A stretch of DNA of 64,000 nt from Streptococcus infantis (GCF_000963255.1 NZ_JYOV01000010.1:34148-98147), one strand, 5' to 3'; shown: positions 27,185-36,238, counted from the stretch's first letter. Program-made: numbers and translations. Notes: a model not told the origin generated them from the letters alone.

Positions 27185-27270
27185 AACATTTATCTCCCCC
27201 ACAAATTCGGATTAATTAGCAAGCCTACTTGACAAAATGATGCTGCTCATAGCTTGACTTAATTTTAGAA

Positions 27271-27304
27271 AAGAGGCCAGTAACAAACTTAAGCCCAGCC
27301 TCTT
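27271..27304 (-). terminator. Intrinsic terminator of the 27311 gene
   Basis: AAGAGGC (27271-27277) pairs with GCCTCTT (27298-27304), with a T-rich stretch on the minus strand side. Confidence 0.6.
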
Positions 27305-27310
27305 AGATAA

Positions 27311-27808
27311 TCATTTTTCTTTGCAGCAAATAATGTATGCTTTGATGAAATCACTACCCACGACAATGGTTAACGGAACACTCAAAACAACTTCATCAGT
27401 TTTGTCATTCTCATACTCTTGTCTTTCTTCAGGAGAGTATAGGTGCATAGCTATTGAATAGGTGTTCCCAGCCTCCAAGTCAAGATCCATACTGATATTT
27501 TCTGATTTGATATTGATCGTTTTGTTCAATCGAGTCTCAGTCGTTTTATAAACGCCCTCGATTGTATATCTCCCTGGAACTAAAGCAACTACCTTTTCTA
27601 GGTTTTCTCCAGTTATTGGATTAAAGTCAGCAAGATTCCGTCCATTAATTTTAGTTTTTGAACAGTATAAATGAACAATAGCTTTATCACTATTATCACT
27701 AACAAAGCTAACAGCTTTTTTCTTTCTATTGCTATATACAATCATAAATCCAACAAAAAGCAAGAGCCAAAGGACAAGAAAAAATACAATAATATAAGTT
27801 GAGTTCAT
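27311..27808 (-). CDS. Hypothetical single-pass membrane protein, 165 aa
   Basis: Start at ATG 27808, seven bases after AGGAG. N-terminal helix (YIIVFFLVLWLLLFVGFMIV) followed by basic residues NRKKK, so the rest is likely cytoplasmic. The body contains VHLYCSKTKINGRNLADFNP and a beta-rich region (VALVPGRYTIEGVYKTTETR). No family recognised. Confidence 0.65.
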   Translation of the reverse strand: MNSTYIIVFFLVLWLLLFVGFMIVYSNRKKKAVSFVSDNSDKAIVHLYCSKTKINGRNLADFNPITGENLEKVVALVPGRYTIEGVYKTTETRLNKTINIKSENISMDLDLEAGNTYSIAMHLYSPEERQEYENDKTDEVVLSVPLTIVVGSDFIKAYIICCKEK

Positions 27809-28025
27809 CATATATCTCCTATATTTTCTTTACTTTTTAACTACATTATAGCACCAATCATTGAACAAAGCAAAAAGATATACTAAATGCAAGTAATTGT
27901 TTTGCTTCTTCTCTTTCAACTCCTCTTTGTCACCTTTAAATAGCTGTTTTCACAAGCATTTTTATTTATATTAAGTAAACGAGATCACTAGAATAAATCT
28001 TTTATCAATAATCTTTATAAAGCGC

Positions 28026-28056
28026 TTGCTCATGACCTTACGTCATGATGTATAAT
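28026..28056 (+). promoter_or_regulatory. MerR-type promoter with 19-bp spacer and dyad operator
   Basis: TTGCTC (28026-28031) and TATAAT (28051-28056) are 19 bp apart, longer than usual and typical of MerR-regulated promoters. The dyad CATGAC (28031-28036) / GTCATG (28042-28047) sits in the spacer. RBS AGGAGG at 28064-28069. It fits autoregulation by the MerR gene that follows. Confidence 0.82.
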
Positions 28057-28077
28057 ATATATTAGGAGGTGAGAATG

Positions 28078-28872
28078 ATGGCAAAATTCAGAGCAATTCC
28101 AGAAGGTTTTATGACAGTTGGGGAAGTCGCAAAGAAAATGGGAGTTACAGTCCGTACTCTACAATACTACGATAAAGAAGAATTGCTTTCCCCATCAGCA
28201 GAAAGTGAGGGAGGACGTAGACTTTATACTGATAAAGATCTAATCATGCTTCATCAGATTATATCCTTGAAATCACTTGGTTTTTCTCTCAAGGACATAA
28301 AGGGGCGTTTGAACTCTTTGAAAACTCCAGCTGAAGTTGCAAATGCTCTTACAGAGCAAGCAGATGATATTCGCCAAAAAATAGCACAACTTCAGACTTC
28401 ATTATCAGAAATAGAGCAGTTAAAAGTTGAAGTTTTACAAATACAGACGGTTGACTTTAAAAAGTATGCAGATATTATTGTCAATCTACAGATGAAGAAT
28501 GACTCCTACTCTCTCATTAAAAGCTTTGATGATGATACGCTCGACCAGATACGCAGTCGATTTGACAAGAAAAGTGGACAAGATTTTATGGATAGGTTGA
28601 ACCGTGTAAGTGATCAAATCGTGGAGCTTCAGAAAGAAAATGTACCAGCTGAAAGCGAACAATGCCAACAGGTTGTACAAGAATACTGGACCTTGATCAC
28701 GGAGTTTACAAATGGAGATATGACTATGCTTCCGAAGTTGATGGAAGTCGGTAATATTGACACCGCTACTAACGCTTGGGAGGAAAAGCAAAAAATCGTT
28801 AACTCATATTTAGAGCCCGCTTTGCAAGTTTATTTTTCAAGACTTGGAACCAATCCCTTTGAGGAGGTGTAG
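28078..28872 (+). CDS. MerR family transcriptional regulator
   Basis: 264 residues from ATG 28078 (nine bases after AGGAGG; a further ATG at 28075 and a GTG at 28069 are possible). N-terminal MerR domain TVGEVAKKMGVTVRTLQYYD, with EGGRRLYTDKDLIMLHQI. A coiled-coil dimerisation helix follows (residues about 85-130), then an effector domain similar in type to TipAS. It probably controls its own promoter and the ABC exporter genes that follow three bases downstream. Confidence 0.9.
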   Translation: MAKFRAIPEGFMTVGEVAKKMGVTVRTLQYYDKEELLSPSAESEGGRRLYTDKDLIMLHQIISLKSLGFSLKDIKGRLNSLKTPAEVANALTEQADDIRQKIAQLQTSLSEIEQLKVEVLQIQTVDFKKYADIIVNLQMKNDSYSLIKSFDDDTLDQIRSRFDKKSGQDFMDRLNRVSDQIVELQKENVPAESEQCQQVVQEYWTLITEFTNGDMTMLPKLMEVGNIDTATNAWEEKQKIVNSYLEPALQVYFSRLGTNPFEEV

Positions 28873-28874
28873 GC

Positions 28875-29681
28875 ATGAAATACGCAATAGAGGTTCGTGG
28901 ATTAGAGAAAAAATACGGAAGTAAGATGGTCCTAAAAGGTCTTGATCTTCAAATCGAAAAAGGAGAAATATCTGCTCTGCTCGGTGTGAACGGAGCTGGT
29001 AAAACAACAACGCTTGAATGTATTGAAGGTCTGAGAAAATATGATGGAGGCACTGTTATTGTAAACGGCAAAATGGGAATTCAACTGCAGTCATCTTCTT
29101 TGCCAGCTCATATCAAACCTATGGAGGCGATAAAGCTCTTTGCAAAATGGAATCAGACAAGCATTGATAATGCCATGCTGAAGGCTCTTGGAATAAAAGA
29201 AATTGAGAAATCACAATATCTGCAATTATCCACAGGACAAAAAAGAAGACTACATCTCGCCCTTGCTCTTATCGGAAATCCCGATATTATTTTCCTCGAT
29301 GAACCGACAGCGGGACTTGATGTTGAAGCAAGACTAGCCCTCCACGAACAAATACGGAATCTCAAATCACAAGGGAAAACAATCGTTTTGGCAAGTCATG
29401 ATATGGCTGAAGTTGAGGCCTTATGTGACCGCATTGCTATCTTGAACAGTGGAAAGATTGTCTTTTATGGCACTCCTTCAGAACTGACAGACAAGGTTGG
29501 AAGAAGATATTATATCCATTTGAAGACTCAAGAATCAGAGAAGTATTTTGAAACGACCAATATTGAGGATACCTTAATTTCATTATTGAATGAATGTAAG
29601 CAGAAAAAAATTCAGATATTGGATATTAAGGTTGATCGTGGCAGCTTGGAACAGCATTTCATAAAAATGGCAAGGAGGTAA
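28875..29681 (+). CDS. ABC transporter ATP-binding protein
   Basis: 268 residues. Walker A GVNGAGKTTT, signature LSTGQKRRLHL, Walker B DIIFLDEPTAGLD and switch His in VLASHDMAEVE. CcmA/MultiDR type ATPase with a C-terminal extension of about 60 residues. It starts three bases after merR and is followed six bases later by the permease, so all three form one operon. Likely a drug or peptide exporter induced via MerR; substrate unknown. Confidence 0.92.
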   Translation: MKYAIEVRGLEKKYGSKMVLKGLDLQIEKGEISALLGVNGAGKTTTLECIEGLRKYDGGTVIVNGKMGIQLQSSSLPAHIKPMEAIKLFAKWNQTSIDNAMLKALGIKEIEKSQYLQLSTGQKRRLHLALALIGNPDIIFLDEPTAGLDVEARLALHEQIRNLKSQGKTIVLASHDMAEVEALCDRIAILNSGKIVFYGTPSELTDKVGRRYYIHLKTQESEKYFETTNIEDTLISLLNECKQKKIQILDIKVDRGSLEQHFIKMARR

Positions 29682-29686
29682 TCAGA

Positions 29687-30412
29687 ATGAACTCTTATTT
29701 ATATAGTCTAGTATTACAGTGGAAATTAGATATACGAAGCAAATCTCTCTTGGTTACTTTCTATATTGTACCGCTTATTTTCTTTCTCATCATGGGTGGT
29801 ATTTTTACTTCTGTTATGCCTGAAATGGGAAGTACGCTCATACAATCTATGATAGTCATGAGTGTCTCAATGGGAGCCTTTCTTGGCTTGCCATCTTCAT
29901 TGGTCGAAATTTATGGAAGCGACATTAAAAAGATTTATAATGCTAATGGTGTCCCTATTTATTTAGGATTGGTGAGCATACTTCTCTCTGCCTTTGTTCA
30001 TCTGATGATGACCTGCATTATAATCCTGCTACTGGCCCCTATTTTATTTGAAGCAAGTCTGCCGACACAACTTCCCTTATTCTTTCTTGCACTGTCCATC
30101 TACATGATTGTGTCATTATGTATTGGTAGTTTACTAGGGCTTACTTTAAAAAACCAAGCAAAGCTGACCATGATAGCGCAACTTGTATTTTTACCTTCAA
30201 TTATGCTTTCGGGGATTATGTTTCCTATTAGCTTACTACCCGATTTTCTCCAAATATTAGGGCGAGTTTTCCCAGCTTATTGGGGATACAGATTGATGCT
30301 AGAGAATGATTTTAGTCTTGAAAACCTGTGGTATCTAATTCTTGTATCTTGTATTGCAGTAATGACTTGTATCCTCCTCTTGAATAATAAATACCTGAAT
30401 AGTTCAACATGA
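29687..30412 (+). CDS. ABC-2 type transporter permease
   Basis: 241 residues with six predicted membrane helices; the last half (LPSIMLSGIMFPISLLPDFL, ILGRVFPAYWGYRLML) has the ABC-2 type sequence pattern. RBS AAGGAGG 11 bases upstream. Last gene of the MerR/ABC operon, followed by a strong terminator. Confidence 0.9.
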   Translation: MNSYLYSLVLQWKLDIRSKSLLVTFYIVPLIFFLIMGGIFTSVMPEMGSTLIQSMIVMSVSMGAFLGLPSSLVEIYGSDIKKIYNANGVPIYLGLVSILLSAFVHLMMTCIIILLLAPILFEASLPTQLPLFFLALSIYMIVSLCIGSLLGLTLKNQAKLTMIAQLVFLPSIMLSGIMFPISLLPDFLQILGRVFPAYWGYRLMLENDFSLENLWYLILVSCIAVMTCILLLNNKYLNSST

Positions 30413-30441
30413 ATCCATGGCAACATTAACTTTAAATAAAG

Positions 30442-30483
30442 AAAAAGCGACGAGATTGTTTCTTATCTCGTCGCTTTGCTATT
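30442..30483 (+). terminator. Intrinsic terminator of the MerR/ABC operon
   Basis: Perfect 13-bp stem AAAGCGACGAGAT (30444-30456) / ATCTCGTCGCTTT (30465-30477), with A run before and T-rich tail. Confidence 0.85.
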
Positions 30484-30621
30484 TTTCAGTGGTCAAGCTC
30501 ATGTCTTTGTTAAGTTTGTTTCCAACTTTTCTTCTCGTAAGACGATAACTCTTTACCCGAGGATTTGCTCAACTTCCTTAACCTTATCTTTCATAGTTTG
30601 ATATTGACTGGCTAGTCTCCA

Positions 30622-31476
30622 TTATGATATTGAAACTTCTTTCTCCCACCGTCTAAGCACATCTTTTAAAGGCTCATCTAGATATGTATAGACCTTTTCC
30701 TTAATCCAATCAGGAATTCCATAAGCTGCCTCTGCTATACTTCCTGTGATGGCAGCAAGAGTATCGCTATCCCCACCAAGGGAAATCGCATTTCGAATAG
30801 CATCTTCAAAATTCGTACTTTCAAGAAAGGCAATGATGGCTTGAGGCACTGTATCCTGACAGGTTTCATTGAACCGATAATTAGGACGGATTTCATCTAG
30901 TGATTGAGAAAGGTTATACCCATACTCTTGTTCTATGTGTTCCTTGATGCGTCTCTTGCACTCTATAGGGGTATCATTGATTGGTTGTTCATAATCCCCA
31001 CAGTAACCTCCAAAGTAATAACGACACATAAATATAGTATCAGACGTCGCCATAGCTCCTTTGATCCCCTCTGGATGGTTATGAGTCACCTCTGCAGAAA
31101 GTCGTGCAAGAGCTCTTCTGGACGGCCAGGCTCCTGTTCTGGCACAGAAACTACAATCCATGACCCAAGCACAAGGAGAAACACGCATGGCAGAACCATT
31201 TCCAAAGCTATTATATGGTTCTCGATCGTTGCCCTCAACCCAATTACTAAATCTTGCACCGTAACCTGCATCAGGATACATCCTCCCATATTTCTTCATG
31301 GCGTCAATAAAGTTATCCTTCTGACCGCCATTCATAATGGCTTCTGCAACAGCACAGGTCATAACTGTATCATCAGTAAAAAAACAATCCTCACGAAATA
31401 AAGGAAAATTCTTGGTTTTAATATTGTCCCATTCATAAACAGAACCAACAATGTCTCCAATTATTGCCCCGAGCAT
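30622..31476 (-). CDS. ADP-ribosylglycohydrolase family protein
   Basis: 284 residues. All main ARH/DraG motifs are seen: GAIIGDIVGSVYEWDN, the metal-binding FTDDTVMTCAVAEAI, GNGSAMRVSPCAWV and the C-terminal GGDSDTLAAITGSIAEAAYG. It likely removes ADP-ribose from proteins or small molecules, using two Mg ions. No ADP-ribosyltransferase was recognised nearby. AGGAGG precedes the ATG. A degenerate copy of its 5' end lies at 33570. Confidence 0.93.
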   Translation of the reverse strand: MLGAIIGDIVGSVYEWDNIKTKNFPLFREDCFFTDDTVMTCAVAEAIMNGGQKDNFIDAMKKYGRMYPDAGYGARFSNWVEGNDREPYNSFGNGSAMRVSPCAWVMDCSFCARTGAWPSRRALARLSAEVTHNHPEGIKGAMATSDTIFMCRYYFGGYCGDYEQPINDTPIECKRRIKEHIEQEYGYNLSQSLDEIRPNYRFNETCQDTVPQAIIAFLESTNFEDAIRNAISLGGDSDTLAAITGSIAEAAYGIPDWIKEKVYTYLDEPLKDVLRRWEKEVSIS

Positions 31477-31519
31477 AAGATTCCTCCTTTTAAGTTTTTA
31501 TAATCCACTCTCAACTTCT

Positions 31520-32149
31520 CTAATATTCTTTTTTCTCCATAATTAAAATAGATATTTTTATAGCCATTCCTATGATAACAATACTGACAAAGACTATTCC
31601 AAGAAAGATCATTACCCTCGAATTGTTTAAGAAGAACTCCACAACATTAGTCAGTAAATCTGATTTTGCTTTTAAAAGACTAGATAGAGAAAATACTATA
31701 AAGTAGGTTAAAACCATAATCAGCCTACCTTTTTCAGCACCATATTTAAGGATAAACGGTAGTTGAATAGCTGATATCAGAATACTAGCAACTAATGTAA
31801 TTAGTGAGATAAATATGATATTATCTATCGCCATCTCACTTTTAATCACTAATTGAAGAAATAAACATACTGAACCAAATAATCCAAACACAAATGCAAA
31901 AAACAATTTACTCAATACAAAGCTACTCTTTTTAATAGGCATTGAGAAGGCAAATTGTTCAAACTTCGATTTCGTATCATAGCCAAAAGCGATAGCAGTT
32001 AAAATTAACGGTATCGTTGTACAAATAAGCGGTATCATAAAAATTTCATTTTCATATACCCCATACACAACGAGTGCGATACAGAGAGTGATCGATAATA
32101 GTAGTGTTTTCTTTAAAGTAGCTATATCTTTTAATATCAATGCAGTCAT
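31520..32149 (-). CDS. ABC-2 type transporter permease
   Basis: 209 residues with about six membrane helices, starting MTALILKDIATLKKTLLLSI. Typical of small ABC-2 permeases paired with GntR/YtrB systems. Its ATG shares one base region with the ATPase stop (TAATG-type junction), so coupled. Third gene of the GntR/ATPase/permease operon. Confidence 0.85.
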   Translation of the reverse strand: MTALILKDIATLKKTLLLSITLCIALVVYGVYENEIFMIPLICTTIPLILTAIAFGYDTKSKFEQFAFSMPIKKSSFVLSKLFFAFVFGLFGSVCLFLQLVIKSEMAIDNIIFISLITLVASILISAIQLPFILKYGAEKGRLIMVLTYFIVFSLSSLLKAKSDLLTNVVEFFLNNSRVMIFLGIVFVSIVIIGMAIKISILIMEKKEY

Positions 32150-32997
32150 TACCTTTTATCTCCTTTCACAAAATAAATCATAATATCTTCGATAGATGGT
32201 TTTTGTAATCTTATTTCATCCGGAACAAGATTTCTTTTAACAAGTAACTCTTGTCCAAATGAGTGTATCCTTCTCCCAATTATGGCTTCCTCATTAAGAT
32301 CTTTAACCTCTTCATTAGATAAAGTACAGATACCATAGTTTTCCTTGAGTTCATCCTTTGGTTCAACAAAAAGAACTTTACCATCATTGATAAAAGCAAT
32401 ATAATCTGCTACCTTCTCTAAATCTGATAGGATATGTGACGATATTAAAATTGTATGATTTTCATCTTGCATAAAGTCAAGAAGAAAATCTAAAATTTCT
32501 TCCCTAACTATCGGATCCAAACCACTCGTAGCTTCATCCAATATAAGAATTTCTGCATTATGAGATAAAGCTACTGCAATCGATAATTTCATTCTCATTC
32601 CACGAGAATAACTTTTAATAGCCTGTTTTTCAGATAAATTAAATTTCTTTTTTAGTTGATAAAAAAAATCTCTATCCCACTTTGAATAAACCCTGGAACA
32701 AAATTTTTCCAAATCAACAAGTGTCATCTCTTCTGGCACTAATAAATCATCAAACACTACTCCGATTTTATCTTTCAATTCAATATTGTTAGGATTATCA
32801 TAACCTAAAATTTTAATTTCTCCTGAATCTTTCTTAAGTAATCCTAACAATAATTTTATAGTTGTACTTTTACCAGCTCCATTTTGACCAATGTATCCGA
32901 CGATAGTCCCTTTAGGAATAGACAAATCTATCGGTCCTAATGTAAAGCTGTCAAACTTTTTAACCAAATTTTTGATTTCAATAGCATAATCACTCAT
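32149..32997 (-). CDS. ABC transporter ATP-binding protein
   Basis: 282 residues. Walker A GQNGAGKSTT, signature YSRGMRMKLSI, Walker B EILILDEATSGLD, H-loop ISSHILSDLEKVADY. The C-terminal end (LQKPSIEDIMIYFVKGDKR) matches the YtrB/bacitracin-type group. Overlaps gntR by eight bases. It energises the permease at 31520, perhaps for antibiotic or peptide export. Confidence 0.92.
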   Translation of the reverse strand: MSDYAIEIKNLVKKFDSFTLGPIDLSIPKGTIVGYIGQNGAGKSTTIKLLLGLLKKDSGEIKILGYDNPNNIELKDKIGVVFDDLLVPEEMTLVDLEKFCSRVYSKWDRDFFYQLKKKFNLSEKQAIKSYSRGMRMKLSIAVALSHNAEILILDEATSGLDPIVREEILDFLLDFMQDENHTILISSHILSDLEKVADYIAFINDGKVLFVEPKDELKENYGICTLSNEEVKDLNEEAIIGRRIHSFGQELLVKRNLVPDEIRLQKPSIEDIMIYFVKGDKR

Positions 32998-33370
32998 ATT
33001 TCCCCTCCATGTAACTACTAAACATCTCTACCAACTCATTATCGGATATACCTGCAATTGCTGAAAGCTCAACAATATCTTGCAACTTTGATTCAATTTG
33101 TTTCAAATATTCTTCACGAATAAGCTCTTTATTTTGAACTGCAACAAAATTACCTTTACCTTGGACTGAATTAATGAAACCATCAAGTTCCAGTTCATCA
33201 AAAGCTCTTTTAGCAGTTATCATACTCACTCGAAGTTCTTTTGCCAAAAATCTGATTGATGGCAATTGCTCGCCAACCTTTAATTCTCCAGAAATAATCT
33301 GAGCCTTTATTTGATTTTTTATCTGCAAATAAATCGGATCATCATTTGAGTTATTAATTTGTATATTCAC
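32990..33370 (-). CDS. GntR/YtrA family transcriptional regulator
   Basis: 126 residues. Winged-helix GntR domain (DDPIYLQIKNQIKAQI, then VGEQLPSIRFLAKELRVS and KGNFVAVQ) with a short C-terminal helical tail, the YtrA subgroup. It overlaps the ATPase gene and probably represses the operon by binding the inverted repeats around the -10 box at 33422. Confidence 0.92.
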   Translation of the reverse strand: MNIQINNSNDDPIYLQIKNQIKAQIISGELKVGEQLPSIRFLAKELRVSMITAKRAFDELELDGFINSVQGKGNFVAVQNKELIREEYLKQIESKLQDIVELSAIAGISDNELVEMFSSYMEGKYE

Positions 33371-33393
33371 ACTCCATATCCTCCTAACTATCC

Positions 33394-33450
33394 AACTGTT
33401 ATCTCTGTTTTATCTGTTTATATTATACCATAACAGTTATTCGAGTTCAA
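33394..33450 (-). promoter_or_regulatory. GntR operon promoter with two operator sites
   Basis: On the minus strand TTGAAC (33450-33445) and TATAAT (33427-33422) are 17 bp apart. ATAACTGTTAT (33440-33430) lies in the spacer and is itself palindromic (ATAAC-T-GTTAT). A second half, ATAACAGTT (33402-33394), lies downstream of the -10 in inverted orientation to it. Both sites are good YtrA/GntR operator candidates. Confidence 0.78.
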
Positions 33451-33522
33451 GATTTAATAATCTGTATGAACCATATTATCGTTTAAATTAATTACTTTTC
33501 GATTGTAATTTTTGGTATAACA

Positions 33523-33546
33523 AAAAGCCTTGAGAACAAGGCTTTT
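33523..33546 (-). terminator. Intrinsic terminator, both directions possible
   Basis: AAAAGCCTTG (33523-33532) and CAAGGCTTTT (33537-33546) form a perfect 10-bp stem with a 4-base loop. It follows the glycohydrolase fragment and the hydrolase at 33728. Confidence 0.75.
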
Positions 33547-33569
33547 CTAAATCACTTTCGTTCACAGGT

Positions 33570-33716
33570 TTATACGTTTTTACCAGCAACAACACAGGTC
33601 ATAACCGTATCGTCTGTGAAAAAGCAGTTTCCCCTGAATAATGGAAAGATCTTGGTTTTAATGATGTCCCATTCATAAACAGAATCTACAATGTCTCGAA
33701 CTATTGCTCCTGGCAT
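33570..33716 (-). pseudogene. 5' fragment of an ADP-ribosylglycohydrolase gene
   Basis: ATG 33716 to TAA 33570 gives 48 residues, MPGAIVRDIVDSVYEWDIIK, then FFTDDTVMTC, closely matching residues 1-43 of the complete protein at 30622 (MLGAIIGDIVGSVYEWDN). The reading then ends (VVAGKNV, stop). The frame kept the metal motif but lost the rest of the enzyme, so it should be inactive. It sits directly after the hydrolase at 33728. Confidence 0.78.
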
Positions 33717-33727
33717 CCGTTTCCTCC

Positions 33728-34534
33728 TTATGACATAGCAGATTCATTAAACATTTCCGATGAATCACTCTTTAAAAATGGCACCACCAGGTCAATCCAC
33801 TCTTGAGGCAGGTATGCTGATAAATAGCCGTGGTTATAACCCTTAGCTTCATACAAAATTGTATTTGGATGTAGCTGCTGAAATAATTTCGCCGAAGCTT
33901 TCACACAGTTCAATTCTTTTTCACCATAGATATACAGAACCTGAGCCTTACTAGCAGAAATCGTCTCCTTCAGCTTGTAACGTCCCATATAGGTTTTGTA
34001 AATGGTCACCAATGTTTTGGTAGGTATCCTTGGCAAATCCTCCAAATAATAAGCTTTTATTTCCTCTGGATAAGCCAGTTTATGATAGAGTTTGGTCATC
34101 ATGCTTAATTGAAGTTTACAAGAGAATTTACTGAACATCAGTTTACCAAATAGAGCTACTAGAAAGATGCTGATTTTAGCCAACCTTGGTTGAGGAATAC
34201 AGAGGCTTCCATCTATGATAGCCTTCTCAGCTATCTCGCTGTCTAATGACAAAAGCTCCATGGCAATTTGACCACCAAGTGAAACGCCACCGATCGCAAA
34301 CAATTTCCCACCACAATTTACTTTGATATAGTCTAGGATTTCCAAAGCAGAATCTTCAGTGGAAACATAATCAAGTTGATATTCTTCTCCGTGGCCATTC
34401 AAAGTGGGTAGAATAACACGGTAGTCTTTTGATAATATCCGTGCTTGACGAAGATAATTCCACCAAGAACTGCCACCGCCATGTATCAGTAAGATAGGAG
34501 GCAAATTCTTATCACCAAATTCATGGAATTTCAT
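33728..34534 (-). CDS. Alpha/beta hydrolase
   Basis: 268 residues with LLIHGGGSSWWNYL at the oxyanion region, nucleophile elbow IGGVSLGGQIAME, acid region YIYGEKELNC and catalytic His in KGYNHGYLS. AAGGAG precedes the ATG. The layout is like the hydrolase at 22015. Substrate unknown. Confidence 0.84.
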   Translation of the reverse strand: MKFHEFGDKNLPPILLIHGGGSSWWNYLRQARILSKDYRVILPTLNGHGEEYQLDYVSTEDSALEILDYIKVNCGGKLFAIGGVSLGGQIAMELLSLDSEIAEKAIIDGSLCIPQPRLAKISIFLVALFGKLMFSKFSCKLQLSMMTKLYHKLAYPEEIKAYYLEDLPRIPTKTLVTIYKTYMGRYKLKETISASKAQVLYIYGEKELNCVKASAKLFQQLHPNTILYEAKGYNHGYLSAYLPQEWIDLVVPFLKSDSSEMFNESAMS

Positions 34535-34652
34535 ATATAAACTCCTTACTGTATGACTTTCACTAGATACATCCTTGTTTAATCTATTTAAAGAAGCTGT
34601 GATCTAAATACATCAATCGTTACTTTCGATAATAGTTAAACAGATCAAAAAT

Positions 34653-35396
34653 TTAAAAGATTTTTTCCTTACTAATTCTATTACTCGCCAAGATAGTATA
34701 GATTAAATAAACAATAAAAATGATAATAAAAATAAGATTAATCTTCAACACAAAATAAAGATTTAACAAATTTGCGAACGCATGAAATAATATACAGTAA
34801 CCGACAGATTTCGTTTGACGATAAAGAAGCCCTAAAACAAAACTTAAAAATAATGTATATATAAAAAATAAAATAAAAGGAAATCCTTGATGACTTTCTC
34901 CTACTATAAACCATAAAGGCAGATGCCAAATCCCCCAAATTGATCCTACAATCAAATTAGATTGCCAATATGTATATTTTTTATCAAGTAAGGGTTGTAA
35001 TATACCTCTCCATCCTAATTCTTCATGTCCACCACCAAAAAAAATTAATTGAATAAAGAATAGTGGCATTAAATAAATTGATACTCCGTTTAATTCTAAG
35101 GAAGATACAGAGAATAGTATCAAAATTGCTAACAAATGAATAATGAAATAAATACTACTATTTTCTTTCTTACTAAATACAAAATGTTGAAATTTTATAT
35201 TATTCCTTTTCAAATAAAAGCCACTTGCAATAGCTGGTCCAAGTGCACCAACTATATGTAACATTCTACCTATAATCGTTTCTAATCCAAAAATATCAGA
35301 TTGTGTAAATAAGGCAAGGAGACCCCAAACTATATAAGTAATTCCAAATGTAATATAAAGATAATTTCTTAAATTCCTTTTATCAATTTCTGTCAT
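34653..35396 (-). CDS. CPBP family intramembrane glutamic endopeptidase
   Basis: 247 residues with about seven membrane helices. Active-site motifs: EELGWRG (EExxxR type), WGIWHLPLWF, and LFHAFANLLN. CPBP (Abi) proteases process proteins or peptides inside the membrane and are often found in bacteriocin-immunity loci. A decayed copy of its 3' end lies at 37133. Start supported by AAGGAAG. Confidence 0.88.
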   Translation of the reverse strand: MTEIDKRNLRNYLYITFGITYIVWGLLALFTQSDIFGLETIIGRMLHIVGALGPAIASGFYLKRNNIKFQHFVFSKKENSSIYFIIHLLAILILFSVSSLELNGVSIYLMPLFFIQLIFFGGGHEELGWRGILQPLLDKKYTYWQSNLIVGSIWGIWHLPLWFIVGESHQGFPFILFFIYTLFLSFVLGLLYRQTKSVGYCILFHAFANLLNLYFVLKINLIFIIIFIVYLIYTILASNRISKEKIF

Positions 35397-35490
35397 CTTA
35401 TCTTCCTTATTTTGATCATTCTATATATAATATTTTTTCTGCTTCTTAGTTGCTCTCGATTATAACTACCTATATTCTATCACAAAAACG

Positions 35491-35517
35491 CAAAAAGGCC
35501 TTACAATCAAGGCTTTT
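35491..35517 (-). terminator. Terminator-like hairpin
   Basis: AAAGGCCTT / AAGGCTTTT with one mismatch, between the S51 copy 2 gene and the CPBP gene; T run in one direction. Weaker than 33523. Confidence 0.5.
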
Positions 35518-35573
35518 CACTATTCATTTCGTCAATACTTTAGTTTCGTAGATTCAGATTCGCATGATTAAAA

Positions 35574-36182
35574 CTAGTCAATTTTCTCAATAATGTTTCC
35601 AAGTCTATCCAATACAAGACAGGAATGATCATTTAGTGGAATTATGGGAACACTGACGAGTTCTTCTGCTCTATCCTTATTAGCTTTATCATTCCAGGAA
35701 TCATAATGGACACTAATTAAAAACTGACTAAAGAGTCCTAATCCATTTTTTTTCTTTATCTGATGATCTGAATTATCATTAGGTGAGACATAGACTTTTT
35801 CTCCTAATAATAGGGCTCCTGCAGAAAACCCTATAACTTTTGCCCCTTTATTAAGCATATGATCGATATAATTTTTGAACTCCTGATTGACATAAGTAGC
35901 TAGATACTTTTCCGTATTTCCACCACCAATGATAATTAGATCAGCATCTAGATAGCTATCAAAATCAATCTGCTCAGTGTCCAAGAGTAAATAATCAGTG
36001 TTTAGATTAGGAAATTGACTTTGGAAAATTTCCGTGTACTTTTTCATATAGGGTTGCCAATTATCTCGAAAAACTGTAAAAATAACAATTCTTTCAATCT
36101 TGCTTGATAATACAATTTTATCAACAATGCTATATTTCGTTATTGGGGGATTCCCACCCATCAAAAAAATTTGTTCTTTCAA
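35574..36182 (-). CDS. S51 dipeptidase family protein, copy 2
   Basis: 202 residues starting at TTG 36182 (MKEQIFLMGGNPPITKYSIV), nearly the same as copy 1 at 25507, including LIIGGGNTEKYL and VIGFSAGALLL. Different residues are mostly conservative. The gene is preceded by the complete AAC(6')-like gene, so this copy keeps the full module. TTG is used as start in both copies. Confidence 0.84.
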   Translation of the reverse strand: MKEQIFLMGGNPPITKYSIVDKIVLSSKIERIVIFTVFRDNWQPYMKKYTEIFQSQFPNLNTDYLLLDTEQIDFDSYLDADLIIIGGGNTEKYLATYVNQEFKNYIDHMLNKGAKVIGFSAGALLLGEKVYVSPNDNSDHQIKKKNGLGLFSQFLISVHYDSWNDKANKDRAEELVSVPIIPLNDHSCLVLDRLGNIIEKID

Positions 36183-36238
36183 GTTAACACACTTTCTAAA
36201 GATACATAAAGTTTAACAAGTTTATTCATGTTTCTAAA

